Assembly: GCF_016458275.1 (NCBI RefSeq)
Contig: NZ_JAEMHM010000008.1
Coordinates: forward strand, 124,001 to 188,000
Reading direction: 5' to 3'
DNA length: 64,000 bases
From: Geomesophilobacter sediminis
Lineage (GTDB): Bacteria > Desulfobacterota > Desulfuromonadia > Geobacterales > Geobacteraceae
Part shown: positions 1 to 7,184 of the stretch, piece by piece
Numbering within the stretch: the stretch's first letter is position 1
How the letters are laid out: the number at the start of each line of letters is the position of its first letter
Notes under the pieces: generated by a model
Databases searched by the model: none
What the model was told of the DNA's origin: nothing
Seen by the model: only the letters and a program-made list of their open reading frames with translations
Position numbers and translations under genes: made by a program

Positions 1-504
1 GATGGTCAGGTCGAGGTCCTTCCCATCGTAGGAGAAGCTGGCGGCGGAAAAAGTTGGTGCGCCGATCACCCCTTTGGCATCGTTTGAAAAGCCGTAACCT
101 TCCTTGGGAACGCCGAACAGGTTGGTATCGAGCTTGCCGTTTCTATTCTCATCATGAATGACCGCCACCGCATACTTTCCCGGGGGGATGTCCAAAAAGT
201 CGCAGCGCGCCTGGGATTCCCGGATTTTTATCACCATGATGTTTCGGGCCGTCTTCAGAAACTCGGCGGGAAAGCCGGCCGGTGCTTCGAAGAGCGCACA
301 GGCCACGGTCCCCTTGCTGTTTCTTATGTCCAGGACCCGCACGTGGATGCCCCGGCATTCCGATCCCGCCAATGCGTGGCAGGGCTCCCAAACCAGCAAC
401 GACATCACTACCGATGCGACACGGAGAAATCCGGCCAAGCTCCGCAACCGAAGATTCGTGGCTGAGGAAGCCACCGGCGGTTTTCTGGCAGTTGACTCGT
501 TCAT
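1..504 (-). CDS. DUF2141 secreted protein (3' end outside window)
   Basis: The visible 168 residues begin at an ATG preceded by GGAGG and continue past base 1, so the C-terminus is missing. An N-terminal hydrophobic stretch (about residues 25-47) looks like a signal peptide. The rest matches the DUF2141 pattern: a strand-rich domain with ALFEAPAGFP near residue 80, then PPGKYAVAVIHDENRNGKLD and a FGVPKEGYGFSND segment. The family is small, exported and of unknown function. It lies 31 bases downstream of a histidine kinase on the same strand and may be the last gene of the kinase operon. Family assignment is fairly secure; no function can be given. Confidence 0.8.
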   Translation of the reverse strand, partial: MNESTARKPPVASSATNLRLRSLAGFLRVASVVMSLLVWEPCHALAGSECRGIHVRVLDIRNSKGTVACALFEAPAGFPAEFLKTARNIMVIKIRESQARCDFLDIPPGKYAVAVIHDENRNGKLDTNLFGVPKEGYGFSNDAKGVIGAPTFSAASFSYDGKDLDLTI

Positions 505-535
505 GGTTTCCTCCCGACATTCGAGGGGAGCCGGG

Positions 536-1879
536 TCAGACTTCGATCCTGAACTCCGCACCACTTCCGGTATTGCACACCGTCAGGCGTCCCCCCATGT
601 TCTTCACGATGATGGCCTTGGAAAGGTAAAGGCCGATCCCGGTTCCCTTTTCCGGTCCCTTGGTGGTGAAGTAGGGATCGAAAAGCCGGTCCAAAATCCC
701 CTCGGGAACCCCGCCGGCATTATCGGATATGGTTACCACCGACGTGCCCCCTGCCTCGGCCGCGCGAATGGAAATCACCGGAACCGCGATATTTTTCTCC
801 ACCAGCGCGTCACGGGCGTTCATCAGGATATTCAGCAGCACCTGGGCATATTCGTTGGGATAACCGAAAGCTTGGGGATCTCCCTGGAGGTCGACAACAA
901 TCGCAATCTTTTGCGCCTGGAAGCTCCCGGCTACGAGCGAAAGCGTACGCTTGATTTCCTCTCCTATGCTGAACGTGACCTTTTTCTTGTCGGGGCTGAA
1001 AAAGTTCCTGAAGTCTTCGACGGTCCGCGACAGGTGATCGATCACCTCCATCCCCTTCTCGACATTCTCCTCCAGAAACTCCGCGGTAACCCCCCCGGAT
1101 TTAAAAAATATGGGCAACTGCTGGATGAGGAGCGCCAATATGTTCAGCGGCTGGCGCCACTGATGGGCGATACTGTTGATCATATCGCCCATGACGGCCA
1201 GCCGGTCCTGAATGATCAGCATCTGGTCCCTTTGGCGCAGGTCGTCCACTGCCTGCCGGATGCGCTCCTCCAAAGACCGGTTAATCTCCTCAAGCTCCCG
1301 GCTTTTTTGCACGGCTAGATCCTGGGCCAACCTGCGCTCGGTGATGTCGACCAGCGCAACGCGGCACTCCTTCCCTGAGCCGTCCGCCACCGCCTCGATC
1401 TGCACGAAGCGTGGGCGGTTTCCTTCCGTCGCAAGCGGTACCTCAACGGTCACCTTCTCCTGGCCGGCCAACACCTTGTTTCGACACTCCTGGTAGAGCG
1501 GGCGCGCTTCCCGGTCGACGAAGAGCCCGAAGTCGCGCCCCAAAAGCTTGGCGCGGTCGATGCCGAGGAGTCCTGCGCCGCGCAAGTTCGCGGCCAGGAT
1601 GAATCCGCCGGCGTCGAGGGTGAAGTAGCCGGTCGGAGCGAAATCGTAGAGGTCGGTGTACTTTTCCAGCAGCGTCTCCACCTCGTCCCTGGCGCGGCGG
1701 AGCTCGTCGTTTTGCATCTCCAGCTCGATCTGGTGGACCTGCAGTTCGTGGACGAGATACTGCGTTTCCTGCACGTTATTGGTGGCCTGGGCCGACCTCT
1801 GCGCCTTCAGCCGCTCTTCGGCGAGACGGCGCAGCTCGGCCGGCTCGGTTGGCGGTGATGTGTCTTTGTCGGTTTTCAT
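536..1879 (-). CDS. PAS domain sensor histidine kinase
   Basis: A 447-residue cytoplasmic kinase with no membrane segment. An N-terminal coiled coil (about 15-70) leads into a PAS domain (about 72-180). The dimerisation and phosphoacceptor helix has the motif NSIAHQWRQPLN, with the predicted phospho-His near 239, and an HATPase_c domain follows (N-box near 350, DNAGG near 386, GTGIGL near 412). The start has AAGGAG upstream. Its N-terminal half closely resembles that of the adjacent upstream kinase (the shared segment EKYTDLYDFAP is obvious), so the two arose by duplication, but their catalytic halves are of different subtypes. No response regulator gene is adjacent, so the partner is unknown. 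Confidence 0.9.
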   Translation of the reverse strand: MKTDKDTSPPTEPAELRRLAEERLKAQRSAQATNNVQETQYLVHELQVHQIELEMQNDELRRARDEVETLLEKYTDLYDFAPTGYFTLDAGGFILAANLRGAGLLGIDRAKLLGRDFGLFVDREARPLYQECRNKVLAGQEKVTVEVPLATEGNRPRFVQIEAVADGSGKECRVALVDITERRLAQDLAVQKSRELEEINRSLEERIRQAVDDLRQRDQMLIIQDRLAVMGDMINSIAHQWRQPLNILALLIQQLPIFFKSGGVTAEFLEENVEKGMEVIDHLSRTVEDFRNFFSPDKKKVTFSIGEEIKRTLSLVAGSFQAQKIAIVVDLQGDPQAFGYPNEYAQVLLNILMNARDALVEKNIAVPVISIRAAEAGGTSVVTISDNAGGVPEGILDRLFDPYFTTKGPEKGTGIGLYLSKAIIVKNMGGRLTVCNTGSGAEFRIEV

Positions 1880-1905
1880 GAACGCTCCTTGTCCGGAAAA
1901 AGGAA

Positions 1906-3261
1906 CTACGCCGCTGGGCCAATCCGTTCCGGTAACGTGAAATAAAAGGAGGCGCCTTCATCAGGCCTCCCCTCGGCCCAGATCCGTCCATCGTGCTTTT
2001 GTACGATCCTCTGTACGGTCGCCAATCCGATGCCGATTCCCTCATATTCATACTCCCCGTGGAGCCTTTCAAAGGGTATGAACAGCCGGGCCGTATGGAG
2101 CATATCAAAGCCGATGCCATTGTCCCTCACGAAATACACGGTTTCTCCGTTGGTGCACACGGTTCCGAATTCAATCCGCGCGGCCGGGCACTTTCCGGTG
2201 TACTTCCAGGCGTTTTGCAGCAGGTTTTCCAGAACCTGTCTCAGCAGATGGAGATCGCCATAGGCAATAATCCCTCCTGCAACGGCCGTATCCACCTTGC
2301 GTTCCGGTTCAAGTTCACTGAGCAGGTCCAGGATCTCGCCGGCCAGCAAACTCAGATCCACGTTGGTCTTGGTCAACCTTACCCGGGTCAAACGGGACAG
2401 GTTCAAAATGCCGTCGACCAGTTGCCCCATTTTCCCCGCGGCGGTTCCGATACGCTTGAGCAGGGCCTGGCCCGGTTCATCCAGGCGGGCTGAATAATCC
2501 TCCAGAAGGATGTTGCTGAATCCGCTCATGCCGCGCAACGGCGTGCGTAAGTCGTGAGCCACTGCGTAGCTGAATACCTCAAGCTCTCGGTACGATGCTT
2601 CCAGCACTGCGTAGGATGCGTTCAGTGCCCGGTTCGCGAATTCAAGTTCTGCGGTGCGCTCCTTCACGCGCTGTTCCAGTTCGTTGTTGAGCCGGATAAT
2701 TCTATCCTCGGAAAGCTTCAGCTCAGTGATATCAACAACGGCAACCCGGCACATCGGGCTCGACTCGGAGGCAATTGCTTCGATCCGTACGAAGTGAGGG
2801 CGATTGGTCTGTGTGATGAGCGGTAGTTCGCAGTACTTTTTTTCTTGAGAGGCAAACACGTCGTCGAGAAAGGCAGCAAAACGGGAACGGGCCTCGTCGG
2901 CCACGAACAGCCCGAAACGCCTGCCCAGCAGGTGGGAGCGTTCCACATCCAAAAGTGTGGCGGCGCATAGGTTCGCCGAGCTGATGATTCCCTGGCCGTT
3001 CAGGGTAAGGTAGCCGATCGGGGCGAAATCGTAGAGGTCGGTGTACTTTTCCAGCAAGGCCTCCACCTCGTCCCGGGCGTGGAGAATCTCGGCATGTTGC
3101 AGCTCCAGTTCGATCTGGTTGACCTGCAGCTCACGGAGGAACCGCTCCCTATCGAACTCTGCTCGCGCCGGTTCCGTAGCCGAAGACGAGGCGTCCAGCC
3201 GCTCTTCCGCAATTTGGCGCAGCTCACCTGCTCCCGGCACCCGGTATCCCTTGACCGTCAC
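1906..3261 (-). CDS. PAS domain sensor histidine kinase (bacteriophytochrome-like kinase core)
   Basis: A soluble 451-residue kinase with an N-terminal coiled coil and PAS domain (about 70-180), a second coiled coil (about 185-225), a HisKA helix with YAVAHDLRTPLRG (predicted phospho-His near 236) and an HATPase_c domain ending in GIGIGLATVQRI. The start is GTG, placed directly after the TAG of the upstream CheB/CheR gene; its AAGGAGG lies inside the last codons of that gene, so translation is probably coupled. The HAHDLRTPL-type core differs from the HQWRQPL core of the downstream paralogous kinase. Confidence 0.9.
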   Translation of the reverse strand: MTVKGYRVPGAGELRQIAEERLDASSSATEPARAEFDRERFLRELQVNQIELELQHAEILHARDEVEALLEKYTDLYDFAPIGYLTLNGQGIISSANLCAATLLDVERSHLLGRRFGLFVADEARSRFAAFLDDVFASQEKKYCELPLITQTNRPHFVRIEAIASESSPMCRVAVVDITELKLSEDRIIRLNNELEQRVKERTAELEFANRALNASYAVLEASYRELEVFSYAVAHDLRTPLRGMSGFSNILLEDYSARLDEPGQALLKRIGTAAGKMGQLVDGILNLSRLTRVRLTKTNVDLSLLAGEILDLLSELEPERKVDTAVAGGIIAYGDLHLLRQVLENLLQNAWKYTGKCPAARIEFGTVCTNGETVYFVRDNGIGFDMLHTARLFIPFERLHGEYEYEGIGIGLATVQRIVQKHDGRIWAEGRPDEGASFYFTLPERIGPAA

Positions 3262-5901
3262 CTACGCCTCCTTGCCGGGAGCTGCACGCTCACCCTGGAG
3301 CCGGGCAATCTCCTCGCGCAGATCCTCTTCCAGGGCCTTGGCCGCGCTGATGTCGGTGAAGGTGATGACCACCCCCCCGATGACGTCCTCGATGGTGCGG
3401 TACGGCATGATGCGCACCCTGAACCAGCGCTTGCCGGAAGCCGCGATCTGCTTCTCCGAAAAGACCAGGGTCCGCAGCACCTCGCGTGCTTCTTCGGTCA
3501 TCTCGGGGTAGACCAGGTCGCTGGTTATATCGGAAAGCGGCCGTCCCACGTCGCCGGGAATAAGATTGAAGAGCTTGTTGGCCCCGGTGGTGAAGCGCCG
3601 GACGTGCAGGTCGTTGTCCAGGAAAATGGTGACTATTTCGGTGCTGTTCAGCAGGTTCCTCATGTCGTTGTTCATCCGGGAGAGCTCGTCCATTTTGGAC
3701 TGCTGTTCGGCGTTCACCGTCTGCAACTCTTCGTTCAGGGACTGCATCTCTTCCCGCGAAGTCATCAGCTCCTCGTTGGTGGACTGCAGCTCTTCGTTGG
3801 TGGACTGCAGTTCCTCGTTGGTCGACTTCAGCTCCTCCTGGGAGGATTGCATCTCTTCGCGGGTGTTCTGCAACGCTTCGCGCATGTGCCGCAGTTCCTG
3901 CTCCAATTCGAGCTCCCGGCCGGTTCTCGCCGCGGACTTGGCTCGGCCCGGCTTTTCCTTTTCCGGGGGGGCCACATCCTGGAAGACGATCATCACCATT
4001 CCCTTGAGCGCCTCGGGCTCCTGAATCGACTGGAGGGTGAGGTCGATCGTCTGGGAAGCAGCGCTTTCTCCGACCCTCAGCCCCTTGACGGTGACCGGTT
4101 CTTTGTGCCGGAGCGCCCTGGGGAAGGCGCTCTCCAATTCGAAGCGGAGTCCCTCGCGGACCATGGCGAAGACATTCCAGTTGGCCTTGCCCGCGGCAGG
4201 TTCCAGGTACTTGCCGGTCCGACCGCTGATATAGAGGATGTCGCCGGTGTGGTTTACCAGTACGGCGGGGGGGGAAAAGTGCTGCAGGAGCAGTTGATCC
4301 GCCAGCGACTGCAGATTTGCTACCGGTTTTGCCATCATCGACTCCCTTGAGACTTCCGGCTGGTGGACAAAAAACGAAGGGGGAAACGCCAGCGGCTGAG
4401 CTGCCGGGACCGATTCGCGCCTGCGGAACAGCCTGGATTTGAGGTTGAGCGGGGCGAAGTTCTCGGACAAGGTGCCGAGGCTCTCGGAACTCCCCAGAAA
4501 CAGGAGGCCGCCGGGGTTCAGGCTGTAGTGGAAGAGCGGCAGCACCTTTTTCTGAAGTTCGGGAGCCAGATAGATCAGAAGGTTCCGGCAGATGAGAATG
4601 TCGAGCTTGGTAAAGGGAGGGTCCATGATGAGGTTTTGCGTGGCGAAGGTCACCATCTCCCGGATTTCCTTCCTGACCCGGTAACCGTACTCATCCCTGA
4701 TAAAGAACCGGCTCAGCCGCTCGGCAGAAAGATCGGCGGCGATGTTGGCCGGAAACCTACCCTGGCGGGCCTTGTCGATCGCATCGCGGTCCAGGTCGGT
4801 GGCAAAGATCTGCAGCGTGAACTTGCCTGCGGGCTTGACCTTTTCCAGCACCTCCTTGAAAGCTATGGCCAGCGAGTAGGCCTCCTCCCCGGTGGAGCAG
4901 CCCGCCGACCAGGCGCGCAGCGTTCCGCCTGCCGGGTGCGCCGCCAGAAGCGCCGGGATCCCCTCCGCCTGGAGATGGGCCCAGGCCTCCGGGTCGCGGA
5001 AAAAGCTCGTGACGCCGATGAGGAGTTCCTTGAAAAGGAGCTCCACCTCCTGCGGATTCTCCTGAAGGTATCGGACGTAGGTGGCGATGCGGTTGATCTG
5101 GTGCAGTCCCATGCGCCGCTCGATCCGGCGGTACACGGTGTTCTTCTTGTACAGCGAGAAGTCCTGTCCACTTTGGGCGCGCAAAAGGATCAGGACCTTC
5201 TCCAGGGCGCTCAGGTCCTTCTCTTCCAGGTTCAGTTCGGGTTTGTTAATGATGAGCGTGTGCCGGATGTAGTCAACGATCTTTCCGGGGAGATCCTCCG
5301 CCGGGGCAACCAAGTCGGCAAGACCGGCAGCGATGGCGGTTCTGGGCATGCTGTCGAACTTGGCCGAGGCCGGCTCCTGCACCAGCGTCAATCCGGCCTT
5401 TTCCTTGATGGCACGCAGCCCCATGGTGCCGTCCGAGCCCATGCCGGACAGGATGACGCCGATGCTTAGCTCCTGCCGGTCCTCGGCCAGGGAGCGGAGA
5501 AAGAAGTCGATGGGAAGGCGCAGACCGCGCGGCTCGGCCGGTTCGAACAGGTGCAGCACGCCGTGCAGGATGGACATGTCCCGGTTGGGAGGGATCACGT
5601 AGACACAATCGGGTTCGACCCGCATCCGGTCCCGGACCTGGTGCACCTTCATCCCGGTGGTGCGCCGCAAAAGCTCCGCCATGATCCCTTTGTGGGTGGG
5701 GTCCAGGTGCTGAATGATGACAAATGCCATGCCGCACCCCTCCGGGACCCTGCGCAGAAACTGCTCCAGCGCCTCCAGCCCGCCGGCGGAGGCACCGATG
5801 CCGACGATGGGAAAGGAAAGGTTCACTTTATCCGCCGGAGTCTCCTTGGGAATGGAGTTGGCCCGATCATTGCCGTTATCACTGTCCGGTCGATTTTTCA
5901 T
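3262..5901 (-). CDS. CheB-CheR-PAS fusion (methylesterase/methyltransferase signalling protein)
   Basis: An 879-residue three-part protein. Residues about 28-215 are a CheB methylesterase domain with its catalytic Ser in GIGASAGGLEAL, His in IIQHLDPTHKG and Asp in LSGMGSDGTMGL; the usual receiver domain of CheB is absent. Residues about 225-490 are a CheR methyltransferase (FFRDPEAW, then GCSTGEEAYSLA for S-adenosylmethionine). A heptad-like coiled coil (about 655-740, many repeats of STNEELQ) joins to a PAS domain. Proteins of this design usually also carry a kinase; here two PAS kinases follow directly as separate genes, which suggests a split version of the same signalling unit. The ATG has only a poor ribosome binding site. 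Confidence 0.92.
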   Translation of the reverse strand: MKNRPDSDNGNDRANSIPKETPADKVNLSFPIVGIGASAGGLEALEQFLRRVPEGCGMAFVIIQHLDPTHKGIMAELLRRTTGMKVHQVRDRMRVEPDCVYVIPPNRDMSILHGVLHLFEPAEPRGLRLPIDFFLRSLAEDRQELSIGVILSGMGSDGTMGLRAIKEKAGLTLVQEPASAKFDSMPRTAIAAGLADLVAPAEDLPGKIVDYIRHTLIINKPELNLEEKDLSALEKVLILLRAQSGQDFSLYKKNTVYRRIERRMGLHQINRIATYVRYLQENPQEVELLFKELLIGVTSFFRDPEAWAHLQAEGIPALLAAHPAGGTLRAWSAGCSTGEEAYSLAIAFKEVLEKVKPAGKFTLQIFATDLDRDAIDKARQGRFPANIAADLSAERLSRFFIRDEYGYRVRKEIREMVTFATQNLIMDPPFTKLDILICRNLLIYLAPELQKKVLPLFHYSLNPGGLLFLGSSESLGTLSENFAPLNLKSRLFRRRESVPAAQPLAFPPSFFVHQPEVSRESMMAKPVANLQSLADQLLLQHFSPPAVLVNHTGDILYISGRTGKYLEPAAGKANWNVFAMVREGLRFELESAFPRALRHKEPVTVKGLRVGESAASQTIDLTLQSIQEPEALKGMVMIVFQDVAPPEKEKPGRAKSAARTGRELELEQELRHMREALQNTREEMQSSQEELKSTNEELQSTNEELQSTNEELMTSREEMQSLNEELQTVNAEQQSKMDELSRMNNDMRNLLNSTEIVTIFLDNDLHVRRFTTGANKLFNLIPGDVGRPLSDITSDLVYPEMTEEAREVLRTLVFSEKQIAASGKRWFRVRIMPYRTIEDVIGGVVITFTDISAAKALEEDLREEIARLQGERAAPGKEA

Positions 5902-5977
5902 AGGGGGAGACGATACCAGTTATCATGAGTTATTTCAAAGCAAATATACTTGGGCAACAACTCTGAGTGTGCATCAT

Positions 5978-6148
5978 TCAGGCCCCGTACCAGAACAGGG
6001 CGAAGTAGTGGCCGGTCGACCCTGTCACCACGAACAGATGCCAGATGAAGTATCCGTATTTAATGCGGGCTTCCACTGCGAAGATGACTGCGGGTGATGG
6101 CGGCGGAGGGGGGGGCTCCGGCGGGGTTAGCCGAATCTCTACCAACAT
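5978..6148 (-). pseudogene. 3' remnant of a hemolysin III (YqfA/HlyIII) family membrane protein gene
   Basis: The last 37 codons read FAVEARIKYGYFIWHLFVV followed by TGSTGHYFALFWYGA and a stop. This fits the final helix and C-terminus of the hemolysin III/PAQR-like family (the pattern YGxxIWHLFV-GSxxHyfa). The open frame reaches back to an ATG at 6148 but the extra N-terminal part is a proline run unlike the family, which normally has about 215 residues and seven helices. All upstream helices are missing, so this is a truncated relic. The region lies between the CheB/CheR gene and the divergent DksA/TraR-like gene. Confidence 0.6.
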
Positions 6149-6195
6149 GGGGGGGCAAAAGAGTATACTTAATCGCAGGTTACGGAGGAAAGGTC

Positions 6196-6462
6196 ATGGC
6201 AGTTGGATGGTCGCGCGATGGGGCGGTGCAGGAACAGATAGATGCCACCGTGGCATCCGCCGTCGAAATAGCTAAAAGTCGCCTACCGAAAGGTGAAAGT
6301 CTCACCCATTGCGAAGAGTGTGAGTCACCCATTCCGGAAGCGCGTCGCAAGGCAATGCCGGGAGTTCGATTCTGTGTTGCCTGCCAATCGGAACTCGAAA
6401 AGCGGCAGAAGGCCGCTGCGCTCTACAATCGGAGAGGTAGCAAAGATAGCCAGCTGAAGTAA
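6196..6462 (+). CDS. DksA/TraR family C4-type zinc finger protein (YbiI-like)
   Basis: An 88-residue protein with a four-cysteine zinc site (HCEECESPIPEARR then FCVACQ) and the typical C-terminus YNRRGSKDSQLK of short YbiI/TraR-type proteins. The ATG at 6196 is preceded by GGAGG; an open frame extends further upstream but without a better start, and the chosen N-terminus (MAVGWSRDGAVQEQID) fits the family. DksA/TraR proteins bind the secondary channel of RNA polymerase; short members are common on phages and mobile DNA. It stands alone and borders the repeat-rich accessory stretch. Confidence 0.88.
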   Translation: MAVGWSRDGAVQEQIDATVASAVEIAKSRLPKGESLTHCEECESPIPEARRKAMPGVRFCVACQSELEKRQKAAALYNRRGSKDSQLK

Positions 6463-6656
6463 ATTCCTGCCTTGGGTAGCTCTCGTATTTCAAACTAATT
6501 TCATCCCTCCTCTGTGTTCTCTTCTCCTCGTTCGAAAATGCCAGCTGCTGTTTTCCCAAAATCACTATTCTTGATCCAGGCGATGCTGCGGCTCATGATC
6601 GCGTTCTTTGCCTTGTCCTTGTCCGGAAGGGGTCCACTCAACCGCGAGGGGGGTGG

Positions 6657-6692
6657 GGTAAGGTTTTGACATGTTCACCACGACGAGGTCAG
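6657..6692 (+). repeat. 36-bp direct repeat, copy 1
   Basis: This stretch (containing AGGTTTTGAC and CACGACGAGGTCAG) recurs at 10457-10492 in the same orientation with a single A/G difference. The two copies bracket about 3.8 kb that holds the BNR lipoprotein gene and the frameshifted secreted protein gene. Confidence 0.85.
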
Positions 6693-6742
6693 GGTGCCGG
6701 GGTGGTGCCTGGTCGTGAAAGCGGGGGTGGTGCCACGGGGGT

Positions 6743-6796
6743 GGTGCCAGGTCTTGAAAAATCAGTTTGAAAAGTGATTTTTCAAGACCTGGCACC
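6743..6796. repeat. Perfect 22-bp inverted repeat
   Basis: The left arm (6743-6764, starting GGTGCCAGGTCTTG) is exactly complementary to the right arm (6775-6796) with a 10-base loop. The GGTGCC core also occurs several times singly around it (6697-6750 and 6797-6825) and again near 9511-9550, so it belongs to a local mosaic repeat family rather than being a plain terminator. Confidence 0.8.
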
Positions 6797-6898
6797 GATG
6801 AGGGCACCGATGAGGTTGGCACCGATGAGGTTCAAGACCTGTTACTCACCTTGTCGAATCTGTTGGTCCGGGCCCTGAGTGGTTCCTCGCTCCCTAAG

Positions 6899-6992
6899 CT
6901 GTAACAAAATGGACTGTCCATAATGTTACAGTCGGACGAGCCTCTTTATAATTCGGCATGTTACCACGTGGCGCTGTAATAAAATGAACAGT
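6899..6992. repeat. Three related copies of a CTGTAACAAAATGGAC-type sequence, IS-end-like
   Basis: Bases 6899-6914 (CTGTAACAAAATGGAC) and the complement of 6916-6931 (CTGTAACATTATGGAC) face each other around one base. A third degenerate copy (CTGTAATAAAATGAACAGT) lies at 6974-6992. Multiple spaced copies of a TGT-starting motif are typical of transposase-binding ends. No transposase gene is present, so if this is an IS end it is an orphan. Confidence 0.5.
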
Positions 6993-7184
6993 AAATGCAT
7001 TTTAATTGAATTTTACGATGTACAGAAACGGTGATTAATCAGACGGTTAGCTTCAAGGATCTGGTGGCATAGAACTTGATATTTGATTGTTTTGCTCAAA
7101 TCGGTCTTGAACCGTGGGTAGCACGAGACGCAGGTACTCAACTGTCCTGGCTGTGACCTCACTGAGACAAAAACTGGAGTGAAC

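Larger units (their letters stand above)
6463..7184. other. 722-base intergenic stretch made of repeats
   Basis: I see no convincing gene here. It holds a copy of a 36-bp direct repeat (6657-6692), several GGGTGGTGCC-type tracts, a perfect 22-bp inverted repeat (6743-6796), and IS-end-like sequences (6899-6992). The last 190 bases are AT-richer and presumably hold the promoter of the BNR-repeat lipoprotein gene, but no clear -35/-10 pair stood out. Confidence 0.6.

Noticed and set aside
158-1318. Long plus-strand open frame over the DUF2141 and kinase genes
   Set aside because: It is the complementary shadow of two well-supported minus-strand genes, with no recognisable domain and no ribosome binding site.
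3079-5469. Long plus-strand open frames opposite the CheB/CheR fusion
   Set aside because: High GC third positions produce antisense frames; the minus-strand protein has clear CheB, CheR and PAS domains.
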